Source: Centipeda flueggei ATCC 43531 (GTDB taxonomy: Bacteria; Bacillota; Negativicutes; Selenomonadales; Selenomonadaceae). From it: DNA of 64,000 nucleotides. The notes beneath the pieces are model-generated. The model did no database searches, was not told where the DNA came from, and worked only from the letters and a program-made list of their open reading frames with translations. Positions 14,735-23,958 of this stretch are shown piece by piece (positions within the stretch are counted from its first letter, which is position 1; each line of letters opens with the position of its first letter). A program made the position numbers and the translations under genes. The stretch lies in the NCBI RefSeq assembly GCF_000160695.1, contig NZ_GG694006.1, positions 200,329 through 264,328 on the forward strand, written 5' to 3'.

Positions 14735-17700
14735 GTTTCAATCCACGCGCCCCATGCGGGGCGCGACAAAATCCGCGAGCTTCTTCCGATTACGATTGCC
14801 GTTTCAATCCACGCGCCCCATACGGGGCGCGACCCTGTGCGGTCATGTCAATCACCTTCCTTATTTGTGTTTCAATCCACGCGCCCCGTGTGGGGCGCGA
14901 CCCGCTTGCATCAGACACGAACAACCAAGACGGGCTGTTTCAATCCACGCGCCCCGTGTGGGGCGCGACATGTGCTGGCGGCAGATGGCGAGCACTTTAT
15001 CTGTTTCAATCCACGCGCCCCGTGTGGGGCGCGACTGTACGCCAATGCCTTTATCTATCCGCAGTTTGGCGTTTCAATCCACGCGCCCCGTGTGGGGCGC
15101 GACATTTCTGGTGTTGGGATTGCGTTCTCAGACAGATGTTTCAATCCACGCGCCCCGTGTGGGGCGCGACATACTATATCACAGGTCATATAGGCAATTC
15201 TAGGCGTTTCAATCCACGCGCCCCGTGTGGGGCGCGACCGTGGCAACATCATCAAGTACGCATCGCGGTGCGGTTTCAATCCACGCGCCCCGTGTGGGGC
15301 GCGACTTGCAGCGTTACTTCATGGAGTGGTTCAGGAAGGGTTTCAATCCACGCGCCCCGTGTGGGGCGCGACGAGGAAGTACGTTATCTTGCGGGCACCA
15401 TGGAAGGTTTCAATCCACGCGCCCCGTGTGGGGCGCGACTCACGGTCACGCTCCGCATCGTCGCTGCCGGAATGTTTCAATCCACGCGCCCCGTGTGGGG
15501 CGCGACGGAGGCGTGCTGATGGTTGTATGCGAGCGAGGCGTTTCAATCCACGCGCCCCGTGTGGGGCGCGACACATCGAGATAGATCGCACGGATAAGGT
15601 CGTAATCGTTTCAATCCACGCGCCCCGTGTGGGGCGCGACGTGGACGGGACGAAATTCCCGAACCTCGTCCTCATGTTTCAATCCACGCGCCCCGTGTGG
15701 GGCGCGACTCCCACGCCTTCGCGTCCATTTCACAGCGACAATGTTTCAATCCACGCGCCCCGTGTGGGGCGCGACTACACAGGGATTGGACGCGCGGCTC
15801 TTGACGGCGGTTTCAATCCACGCGCCCCGTGTGGGGCGCGACCCAAGGCTGCTCTCTATCGCTTCGTCGTCACAGGTTTCAATCCACGCGCCCCGTGTGG
15901 GGCGCGACTCCCACGGATAGACGTGGTTGCGGTCGGCTTCGACGTTTCAATCCACGCGCCCCGTGTGGGGCGCGACCATTCAGAATCTCCAATGCAGTCT
16001 CTTGTTGATCGTTTCAATCCACGCGCCCCGTGTGGGGCGCGACTCACGAATGTTATGCGTGCGGTGATATTTGACAAGTTTCAATCCACGCGCCCCGTGT
16101 GGGGCGCGACAGTACGTCCAAGAGTATGTTGATCTGTGCATTGAGTTTCAATCCACGCGCCCCGTGTGGGGCGCGACCATTCAGAATCTCCAATGCAGTC
16201 TCTTGTTGATCGTTTCAATCCACGCGCCCCGTGTGGGGCGCGACTCTGATTGGTCTTGGAAGAGACTCTTATACAGATGTTTCAATCCACGCGCCCCGTG
16301 TGGGGCGCGACTCGTTGGTCTTGGCGCAACTGTATGGGAGGAGATGTTTCAATCCACGCGCCCCGTGTGGGGCGCGACTCCGAATAAGTATGCCAACGAG
16401 CGGTTTACGTCATGTTTCAATCCACGCGCCCCGTGTGGGGCGCGACCTATAGACAGCTCTCCTTTCCAGCCCTTTTCGTGTTTCAATCCACGCGCCCCGT
16501 GTGGGGCGCGACGACGTTGTAATGCTTCAAAACATCCGCCCCGTCGTTTCAATCCACGCGCCCCGTGTGGGGCGCGACATCGTCGCATCCGAGCCCGCAT
16601 AGCCCATGATGTTGTTTCAATCCACGCGCCCCGTGTGGGGCGCGACCAAGGCTGCCAACGCTGCCGTAGAGCACGCTTGCGTTTCAATCCACGCGCCCCG
16701 TGTGGGGCGCGACTTCTCCCGTAAAGCCTGCGTCCAAAGAAAAACCGTTTCAATCCACGCGCCCCGTGTGGGGCGCGACACGTTGGGATCGGATGCGGTC
16801 TCGGCAACATCCAGTTTCAATCCACGCGCCCCGTGTGGGGCGCGACCGTGTACAGCTACGATCTGCGTCCCGGTGCAGACGTTTCAATCCACGCGCCCCG
16901 TGTGAGGCGCGACACATAAGGCGTGGTGACGTGTCACGAAAAATCATGTTTCAATCCACGCGCCCCGTGTGGGGCGCGACGAAGCCGACAGGCGTTACTA
17001 CAGCTAAGACAAACGTTTCAATCCACGCGCCCCGTGTGGGGCGCGACTTCGTCGTCACAGGAAACTTTCGGGCATGGTATGTTTCAATCCACGCGCCCCG
17101 TGTGGGGCGCGACACATCTATCCAGACTATTCACTCTATGGGGACACGTTTCAATCCACGCGCCCCGTGTGGGGCGCGACTACGCTCCTTGCGGGGTTCG
17201 TGGACAACACGGGGTTTCAATCCACGCGCCCCGTGTGGGGCGCGACACACATCGGCGCGGAGATACCCGAATGCCGACCAGTTTCAATCCACGCGCCCCG
17301 TGTGGGGCGCGACGGCGAACTATTCGACGCTCAAATCCTGCTGGAAGGTTTCAATCCACGCGCCCCGTGTGGGGCGCGACCACTCGATTTCCATGAGGGC
17401 GACGTTGTGCAGGCGTTTCAATCCACGCGCCCCGTGTGGGGCGCGACACTTCCTGCGTGACCGAATCAACACGTAGAGGTAGTTTCAATCCACGCGCCCC
17501 GTGTGGGGCGCGACATTCCCGTCTTTAACGACAATCCCGCCTTGTGTGTTTCAATCCACGCGCCCCGTGTGGGGCGCGACCTGCGCCGCAGGAGTGCCAA
17601 CCCCCTCTTTGTTCTGTTTCAATCCACGCGCCCCGTGTGGGGCGCGACCATCAGTTTTGCCGACTACCTCGACATTTGGTATGTTTCAATCCACGCGCCC

Positions 17701-18246
17701 CGTGTGGGGCGCGACTGCCCCCTCCTTACTCCACCGTGCACTTGACGGGTTTCAATCCACGCGCCCCGTGTGGGGCGCGACGCCCGTGCCCCGCACTCTG
17801 CGGATGCACTAGGAGTTTCAATCCACGCGCCCCGTGTGGGGCGCGACTTCGCCTCCTGCGCCATGCGAAGCGGCAAAATGTTTCAATCCACGCGCCCCGT
17901 GTGGGGCGCGACCTCAACATTGATGGAAATAACGTCTATGTGTTGGGTTTCAATCCACGCGCCCCGTGTGGGGCGCGACCAGCGCAGGGCTATCAGACCA
18001 CCGCCGAAATGACGTTTCAATCCACGCGCCCCGTGTGGGGCGCGACGTGCTGTCATTCCCGGGGCGCAGCTGATCGAGCGGTTTCAATCCACGCGCCCCG
18101 TGTGGGGCGCGACGAGATGGATTTGAAATGGATAACGCAGATGGCAGTTTCAATCCACGCGCCCCGTGTGGGGCGCGACTGGCGCATGAAAGGAGCGTGC
18201 TGAGATGGGGCTTGTTTCAATCCACGCGCCCCGTGTGGGGCGCGAC
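14735..18246 (-). CRISPR. type I-C CRISPR array, 53 repeats and 52 spacers
   Basis: I counted 53 repeats of 33 bp with starts 65-68 bp apart, so spacers are 32-35 nt. Read in the transcribed (minus) direction the repeat begins GTCGCGCCCCACACGGGG and ends GTGGATTGAAAC, typical of type I-C. It folds as a perfect 8-bp stem, CGCGCCCC/GGGGCGCG, with loop ACAC. The leader and cas2 lie on the high-coordinate side, so new spacers should enter near 18246. The two leader-distal repeats (14735, 14801) and the one at 16881 are variants. One spacer occurs twice (15977 and 16178). Confidence 0.99.
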
Positions 18247-18419
18247 GGCAAAAGAGGTCACGACTTCCCTCCTCTGCCACGTATTTATGGGTATTCCCCT
18301 CCACAAATACGATTTTCTCGGCACCTAAGCCCCACGCCCCTCCTGCGGCATGATTCTCGCACCTATATTTTTACATTCTATTTTCTGTTCACTTCACCTT
18401 CGCACTCAGTAATAAATGC
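18247..18419 (-). promoter_or_regulatory. CRISPR leader
   Basis: This 173-bp stretch lies between the cas2 stop and the first repeat in the crRNA direction. It holds AT-rich segments (around 18360-18400) of the kind that carry array promoters and integration signals. No gene is evident. The role is inferred from position and repeat orientation. Confidence 0.75.
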
Positions 18420-18710
18420 TCAGATGATGATGACCGCCTCCAAGTCATAGGACTCTTTAACACCATAATGTGTTACTTTCGGGCCTTTATCCTTTCCAAG
18501 GTAGTAAAATCGCAGGCTGTCTTCCTGCAAGTCAATGATATCCAGCAGCGCAAGTTCCAATTGCTTGCATTGGGTTGGATTCACCTTACACTCAAAGACA
18601 GAGTTCTGCACGCGCTGACCATAGGCTCTGCATTTTCGTGCGACCTGGCGCAGCCTCCTGCGCCCATCAGCGTCAACTGTACTGATATCATAGGTGATCA
18701 AAACATACAT
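18420..18710 (-). CDS. cas2: CRISPR-associated endonuclease Cas2 (type I-C)
   Basis: Small ferredoxin-fold protein that bridges two Cas1 dimers in the spacer-integration complex. It begins MYVLITYDIST with the conserved Asp8, and carries RLRQVARKCRAYGQRVQNS, the I-C subtype signature. At 96 aa it is complete. It follows cas1 by 9 nt and is the last cas gene before the leader, the standard I-C arrangement. Confidence 0.97.
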   Translation of the reverse strand: MYVLITYDISTVDADGRRRLRQVARKCRAYGQRVQNSVFECKVNPTQCKQLELALLDIIDLQEDSLRFYYLGKDKGPKVTHYGVKESYDLEAVIII

Positions 18711-18719
18711 AGCAAGTAC

Positions 18720-19748
18720 CTACTTCCACAAAAATGGCGGGTAGGCATCAAGATCCCCACGCAGATGGCGTGCAAGCAACATTGCCTGCACATGAGGAAC
18801 AAGCCCCCATTTGATTTTTTCCTCCAAAAAAGGATGTGTCATCATCCCCTCTTTGTGTGCATGCCATGCCTCCAGAATCTTTTTACGCCCATCATCGGTC
18901 AGATATACGGCGCCGCCCTCTTCTAGGCGAAAATCCTTGCCGCTGATCTTCTTGGTATTAACCATGGAAAATGCCGTACGATCCGCCATTGGGCGCAGTT
19001 CCTCCATGAGATCAAGTGCGAGTGACTGTCTGCCCGGGCGATCACGATGCAGAAAACCGACATAGGAGTCCAATCCCACCCCTTCAAGTGCCGCCCCTAC
19101 ATCATTCATGAGGAGGGCATAGAGGAAAGATAAGAGACAGTTCATATTGTCGAGCGGTGGTCTGCGATTACGCTCAGTAAAAAAGAACTCTCCTTTTTGT
19201 TTGAGTATCATATCATCAAACACAGAGAAATAGCTGACGGCAGCCTTACCCTCGACGCCGCGGAGTTCCTCCAAATCAGATGCACACGTTGCCTCATGAC
19301 AGGATGTCTGGAGGAAGTCACTGACACTCTGAAATTCCTCCTCATCAATTCGCATGGCATAGTCTCTGCGCGTCCGCTCGATTATCCAGCGCGCATTATA
19401 GATCTTGCCAAGGATGAAGTTCTTCGCAAGTGCAAGACTGGCAGTCTCATCATCTGCACGACGATACTGCTCCCTGCGCAGGAGGACATTGCCGTTCATC
19501 TTACCGATAACGCGCGCCTGAAATCTTCCCTCCGGACTCATAAAGGTCAGTGCAATATTCTCCTCAGCGCATTTCCGCATGAGAGCGGGGCTCGCTCCCG
19601 TGTAGCCAAAGGTTGTAATCTGCTCAAAGTTATGAAGCGGAAAACGAGCTAGTTCCTTCTCCTCCCGAACGACCACGACATTGCCGCCGTCCAACGCCAA
19701 GTACGCCTCATCCTTATTGACAAAAAGTGTGTTCAAAAGAGGCTTCAT
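18720..19748 (-). CDS. cas1: CRISPR-associated integrase Cas1 (type I-C)
   Basis: Integrase that inserts new spacers at the leader end of the array. An N-terminal beta domain precedes a helical catalytic domain. The metal-binding residues are Glu166 (RGVEGKAA), His234 (GFLHRDRPGR) and Asp246 (LALDLMEELRP). At 342 aa it is normal for I-C. It overlaps cas4 by 4 nt. All catalytic positions are intact, so the adaptation module should be functional. Confidence 0.97.
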   Translation of the reverse strand: MKPLLNTLFVNKDEAYLALDGGNVVVVREEKELARFPLHNFEQITTFGYTGASPALMRKCAEENIALTFMSPEGRFQARVIGKMNGNVLLRREQYRRADDETASLALAKNFILGKIYNARWIIERTRRDYAMRIDEEEFQSVSDFLQTSCHEATCASDLEELRGVEGKAAVSYFSVFDDMILKQKGEFFFTERNRRPPLDNMNCLLSFLYALLMNDVGAALEGVGLDSYVGFLHRDRPGRQSLALDLMEELRPMADRTAFSMVNTKKISGKDFRLEEGGAVYLTDDGRKKILEAWHAHKEGMMTHPFLEEKIKWGLVPHVQAMLLARHLRGDLDAYPPFLWK

Positions 19749-20404
19749 CCCTCTGCCAGCCTCCTCTCAAGATAATGTTTGGCAGATCCGAGCCGATTCA
19801 ATTTCGGCATACAGATATTGTTGAGAGAGCAGTTCTTGCAGCCTTTTCGGCGCTTCACGCGCGGGGTATGTCCACTCCGGATATACTGCCGCATTTCCTG
19901 CACCAGAACCGGGATCCGCGCTTTCAGTTCGTCCGAAAATATGAACTTAACCCGACGGCGAATCTCCCCATAATACAAATAGCCGAAGGGAATATCTGTC
20001 ATGAGCATATCCTCGAGGCAGAGTGCCTGCAGGGTCAGTTGGAGTACATCCTCCGCCCCCTCCTTGGGCCTTCCTCTCTTATACTCTATTGGGACGACGC
20101 GATAACTGCCCTGATAGGAGGGAATACTTACTCCTGTAGGATCCGCCTGGAATTCGACAACATCGCAGGCCCCGGAAATTCCAATCCGAGGGGATGCTAC
20201 GCGCATTCCACGTACAATGATCTTATTGCCGCGCTTCTCCTTGATGTTCTCATCGTGCGCCCTTTCGTGCAGGGCATTCCCCTCGACGGTCAGAATATTT
20301 TCCTGCCAATGCTGCTCGAGATGAATCAGCCCCCATTGACGAGGACAAAAGACATAGTGCTGAATCTCCGAGAGCATGAGATACTCTTCCTCAGCATACC
20401 CCAT
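19745..20404 (-). CDS. cas4: CRISPR-associated exonuclease Cas4
   Basis: RecB-like nuclease with an iron-sulfur cluster; in I-C systems it works with Cas1 to trim prespacers and select their PAM. Cys20 in HYVFCPRQWGLIHLE and three C-terminal Cys (GCKNCSLNNICMP, about 189, 192 and 198) would hold the cluster. RecB-type residues appear as VVPIEYKRGRPKEG and LTLQALCLEDML. The ATG at 20404 lies 1 nt after the cas7 stop codon; a Met nine codons later (with GAGGAAG upstream) is an alternative. About 219 aa. Confidence 0.93.
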   Translation of the reverse strand: MGYAEEEYLMLSEIQHYVFCPRQWGLIHLEQHWQENILTVEGNALHERAHDENIKEKRGNKIIVRGMRVASPRIGISGACDVVEFQADPTGVSIPSYQGSYRVVPIEYKRGRPKEGAEDVLQLTLQALCLEDMLMTDIPFGYLYYGEIRRRVKFIFSDELKARIPVLVQEMRQYIRSGHTPRVKRRKGCKNCSLNNICMPKLNRLGSAKHYLERRLAEG

Positions 20405-20405
20405 A

Positions 20406-21374
20406 TCAATCGACCAAGCTTCCCTCAACATATTTCTCAATGTGAATGCCGTCAATAGCGTAGAGCGCACTATCGTCAATGATGTAGTCATCCAAATGTG
20501 ATGGTGTCTCTACTCCATCCTTTTTCTGTGCCGAAACGCTGCGGTGGATCTTCGCACTCGGTGCGCAGCCGGTTTTATTGGCATGCTCAATCCAATAGAA
20601 ACGGCTCATCTCCATGCTTCCCTCAGGGCGGGCGGACGATGCATCATTCTCGAAAATTGTATAGAGAGCCTCCTTGATCTTTTCGGCATCCCCCTCGCTG
20701 AACCCCGTCTTTTCCGCCAGCTGGACGTTAATACTGCCCTGGAATTTATACACGCCAAAGTCTACGCGATACTTCATGCCCATCGTATCCGAGCCTTTCT
20801 TATCGCCTGGCTCATTGTTGACACTCTTCGTGATCTGTATACCCGTGATGGTTACAGGATCGAGGCTGACTGCCGTATGGAGAGTTACGGGGCCCCGCAC
20901 GCCGACGGATACGCCATCAGTATCTGTTGATTCAGATTCCTCTTCTTTGTTTTTTCTCTTATCCTGCTTTTTTAACGCAAAAACCTGACCAAAAGTTCGA
21001 ACATCTATCCATGCTCTGCATACTTCTCTTTCAAATTCCAGCCGCATTTCTCTTTTGTTTTCCACACCTTGACCTTTTCCTTTGCCCTTATTCATCTGCG
21101 CCAATATCAATCCAACTTTTGGATGTTTTTCTACACGAGAACGAATACTATCACAGCCATCGTCAGAACGTTCATCTGCCTGGATAAGAATTCTCTCTCC
21201 TGCATCCTGCAGGCGATTCCGTATTTTACGCTTAATGCATACATCGGACATTTCCCCATAGCCATCGTAGTCTGTACGAGGCTGATTCCCATTCAACGGA
21301 TCTCCATTCGGATTCGAGTGATCCACAATGATAAATCCAATAAAATCAATTTTCTTTTCCAAAGTAGCCATCAT
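20406..21374 (-). CDS. cas7c: type I-C Cascade backbone protein Cas7 (Csd2)
   Basis: Forms the helical filament that holds the crRNA spacer in the I-C Cascade complex. The N-terminus KIDFIGFIIVDHSNPNGDPL and the segment QPRTDYDGYGEMSDVCIKRK are the Csd2/Csh2 signature. It has 322 aa, slightly longer than many Csd2 proteins. A charged Lys/Glu/Ser-rich insert (QDKRKNKEEESESTDTD) lies near the middle, perhaps an exposed loop. The start overlaps the cas8c stop (ATGATG). The stop lies directly before the cas4 start. Confidence 0.95.
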   Translation of the reverse strand: MMATLEKKIDFIGFIIVDHSNPNGDPLNGNQPRTDYDGYGEMSDVCIKRKIRNRLQDAGERILIQADERSDDGCDSIRSRVEKHPKVGLILAQMNKGKGKGQGVENKREMRLEFEREVCRAWIDVRTFGQVFALKKQDKRKNKEEESESTDTDGVSVGVRGPVTLHTAVSLDPVTITGIQITKSVNNEPGDKKGSDTMGMKYRVDFGVYKFQGSINVQLAEKTGFSEGDAEKIKEALYTIFENDASSARPEGSMEMSRFYWIEHANKTGCAPSAKIHRSVSAQKKDGVETPSHLDDYIIDDSALYAIDGIHIEKYVEGSLVD

Positions 21375-23230
21375 TTATTCTCCTCTCTCATTGCATCCTT
21401 CTTATTCTCTTCTCGCTCTTTTCTCAACGCATGACGTTGGCAGGATAATCCCAAAAGGAATTCAACCTCTAACGGTGCATTCGAGCAAAAGTCCCCATCA
21501 TCAAACATAGAGATAATTTCATCGATAAGCGCTATTTCTTTTCCTCCATACTTTTCCCGTTTTGCCTGATAAGGAAGAAGCTTTTTTTGTATGGTTTCCC
21601 ATGTCGAAACCGGCCGCGAGGAAAAGATATTCATATAACGCATTGCGTTGGTGATACGACTCCCCTTTTCCTCTGCAGTGAATGTTTCACGCTCCATCTG
21701 ATCGGCAACAGCCAACAGCCTGCCAAACAGATATGATCGATTCGTCTTTCTCTCATTCAATGCCACAGTATATACCTCCTTTTTACGATTCAACCGATTG
21801 CAGATAATAGAGCAAGCAGGTTCTAAAATCAGATGCTCCCATTTTTCCAATGGATCACATATTGCCCTTTTTACCACTCGGCTAAACGCCATTCGCTCCA
21901 TATCTGCAGGCAATGGAACGCCTTGGACAATAGAGAAGAATATTCTATGAAGTTCCATCTTCATCTGCTTATCACTGATGTTATCACCACGATATGCATA
22001 AACCAGCTTTCGTGGACTAGGAACTCCAAAGTAAGGTGGATACCAACCTGGATTTTTCTTGTCCCTTGTATCTTGATTTCGCTGATACCACTGACCAGCT
22101 GTATGCCATTTTTCGATTCGTTCGATAAAGTCCTCGCCCGCCATCTCGCCGTAATAGCAGATAGAAAGCCGCCCCTTATCAGTCACTGCGTCTAGGATTA
22201 TGACATTAACCTGACTCGTCTTTGCACGCCGAAAATCATGCCGATAGCCATCCAACGCTTTATGCAGATTCTGAGCCCACATTTTCAGAGTATCCGGCTG
22301 CGCCGCCTCCATAGGTCTGCGCTTGTGTATCAATCCCTCCGTATCATCAAAGACCGAAGGAATCGACACGGAGTTTCTACCCCATACAAGGAACACACGC
22401 CCATCAACGTTTTTTCCTTGATTCTCAACAAGCCATCGCAATGCATTCATAGACTTTTGAACGGTTTCTTCTCCAATTGAAAGACATTCCTTTCCTAAAA
22501 CAAACCGTCCACGAAAAGTAAAATTATCTTCATCATTGGAAGAAATAAGCCTTGTCCCATCTCCATGCGTTCGAATTCCTCTGGTATCAGGTTTCTCAAT
22601 AGTTACCATCATCTTGCCTGATCCATAACAAAGAGACTTGGATGCATTCTCATAGAATAAACTACTATATATTTTTTTATAGGAGTCTTGTACCTCTTTG
22701 TCTCGCCAAGGATCAATACGCCCCTCTATCCTAAAACGAACGACCGATGATAACTTTGATGTTATTTTTCCTTTTGTCGCAATCTTCCTTTCAAGCAAAT
22801 CATGAATTAGGTCATGCTGACTGATATATGCATAAACTGCTCGCACAATCAATGGAGAATCTTCTTGCTGCACCCACTTTGTGAGAAGCTTTTTATATGC
22901 CCTATAAGACTCCATATCTTTCTTTTTTGGGTTTTCAATAAATTTATGGTAATCTTTAGATACATATGCTATTTTATCAAATAACGGATGCGGCACTGCT
23001 TTTGATGTTCTTGGGTATGGCGTACAAGGCATAGGGGTCGCCCGTTCTTCCTTAGGAAGTTCAAATGCATCAATAAATTCTCCGTTTTCTCTCAATACTA
23101 CTTCGAGCCATGCATCATGTATGCTATACCCTATCGGAGATAAAGCAACCTTCATACCCTCAACATCATCCCTGCCGGCAAAGCGCTCGTTCTCATCATA
23201 GGTCTGCACCAGCTGTTCCATCCAGCTCAT
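21371..23230 (-). CDS. cas8c: type I-C Cascade large subunit Cas8c (Csd1)
   Basis: Large subunit that recognises the PAM and helps recruit Cas3; in I-C an internal start can also yield Cas11c. It has 619 aa, close to the usual length. Family-like segments are [51 protein letters not shown] and [20 protein letters not shown]. The start ATG overlaps the cas5 stop (ATGA) and follows GGGGGGAG. The gene is visibly more AT-rich than its neighbours, as is common for cas8. No frameshift is seen. Confidence 0.94.
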   Translation of the reverse strand: MSWMEQLVQTYDENERFAGRDDVEGMKVALSPIGYSIHDAWLEVVLRENGEFIDAFELPKEERATPMPCTPYPRTSKAVPHPLFDKIAYVSKDYHKFIENPKKKDMESYRAYKKLLTKWVQQEDSPLIVRAVYAYISQHDLIHDLLERKIATKGKITSKLSSVVRFRIEGRIDPWRDKEVQDSYKKIYSSLFYENASKSLCYGSGKMMVTIEKPDTRGIRTHGDGTRLISSNDEDNFTFRGRFVLGKECLSIGEETVQKSMNALRWLVENQGKNVDGRVFLVWGRNSVSIPSVFDDTEGLIHKRRPMEAAQPDTLKMWAQNLHKALDGYRHDFRRAKTSQVNVIILDAVTDKGRLSICYYGEMAGEDFIERIEKWHTAGQWYQRNQDTRDKKNPGWYPPYFGVPSPRKLVYAYRGDNISDKQMKMELHRIFFSIVQGVPLPADMERMAFSRVVKRAICDPLEKWEHLILEPACSIICNRLNRKKEVYTVALNERKTNRSYLFGRLLAVADQMERETFTAEEKGSRITNAMRYMNIFSSRPVSTWETIQKKLLPYQAKREKYGGKEIALIDEIISMFDDGDFCSNAPLEVEFLLGLSCQRHALRKEREENKKDAMREENK

Positions 23231-23946
23231 AATCTCCCCCCTTCCAATTCCTCCCATTCATCTGCAGCAAAGGTAACGCTGTTCTTATCGAAGAGCTTGC
23301 TCTTCACCTTGCGAATGTCGCGCACAAGACGGCATTCCTCCGGGCGCGGGAAACGAATCACACCGTCTTCCATTACCGGCTGCCAAAGGCGCACCTGTAG
23401 CATATTTCCACCCGTTTCATCAACGTAGTTGAATCCGTGGAACATCGTGCCGAGCGGCATCTCACCTGCTTTATCGTAGTATCCGACGCCCTCTCCGTAG
23501 TTCACAGGCTCGACATAGCCCTGACACTCGCGCGTGCCGAGGAAGATGTCGCGCCGTCCGCCGCGTTCCACCATCCTCTTTGCGATATTGTGATGCTTAT
23601 GCTCATCCCTGTCCGCTGCCAGCTCCTTTCGATGCAGATTGAACTCGAAATGCGCACGCACCTGATAGCACACATCACTCAGATATGTATAGATGGAGAG
23701 TTCGTTGCGACCACCGCTATACTTCATCGGCTTCACACCACGCGACTGCGTTGTGATTCGATTCATGACACGCACCTCGTCAACCACCCAATATATTGTG
23801 GGTTTCCAGTAGATGCTTTCGGTAATCCCCTTCAGTACCTGATACGTCGGCACAGAATAGGAGGACCGCTCGCCACCAATCTTCGTAATCGGATCGGTAA
23901 AAAGTGCCATCCTCCCATAGACCTGAAACTCAATCGTATTTCTCAT
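23227..23946 (-). CDS. cas5c: type I-C pre-crRNA endoribonuclease and Cascade subunit Cas5c (Cas5d)
   Basis: In I-C systems, which lack Cas6, Cas5 cuts the pre-crRNA in each repeat and caps the 5' handle. Tyr46 (ESIYWKP) and the Lys117-His118 pair ([12 protein letters not shown]) line up with the catalytic Tyr46, Lys116 and His117 reported for the Bacillus halodurans enzyme. The Cas5 N-terminal fold appears as [15 protein letters not shown]. The protein is 239 aa. It lies 12 nt after cas3. No cas6 is present in the locus, which fits this role. Confidence 0.95.
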   Translation of the reverse strand: MRNTIEFQVYGRMALFTDPITKIGGERSSYSVPTYQVLKGITESIYWKPTIYWVVDEVRVMNRITTQSRGVKPMKYSGGRNELSIYTYLSDVCYQVRAHFEFNLHRKELAADRDEHKHHNIAKRMVERGGRRDIFLGTRECQGYVEPVNYGEGVGYYDKAGEMPLGTMFHGFNYVDETGGNMLQVRLWQPVMEDGVIRFPRPEECRLVRDIRKVKSKLFDKNSVTFAADEWEELEGGRL

Positions 23947-23958
23947 ATGTTCACCTCC

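Noticed and set aside
14754-18230. Many long open frames across the array on both strands (repeating RVGRD, STRPVWGAT or HGARGLK peptides)
   Set aside because: They are translations of CRISPR repeats in different frames with unrelated spacer text; none has a ribosome site or a protein-like pattern.
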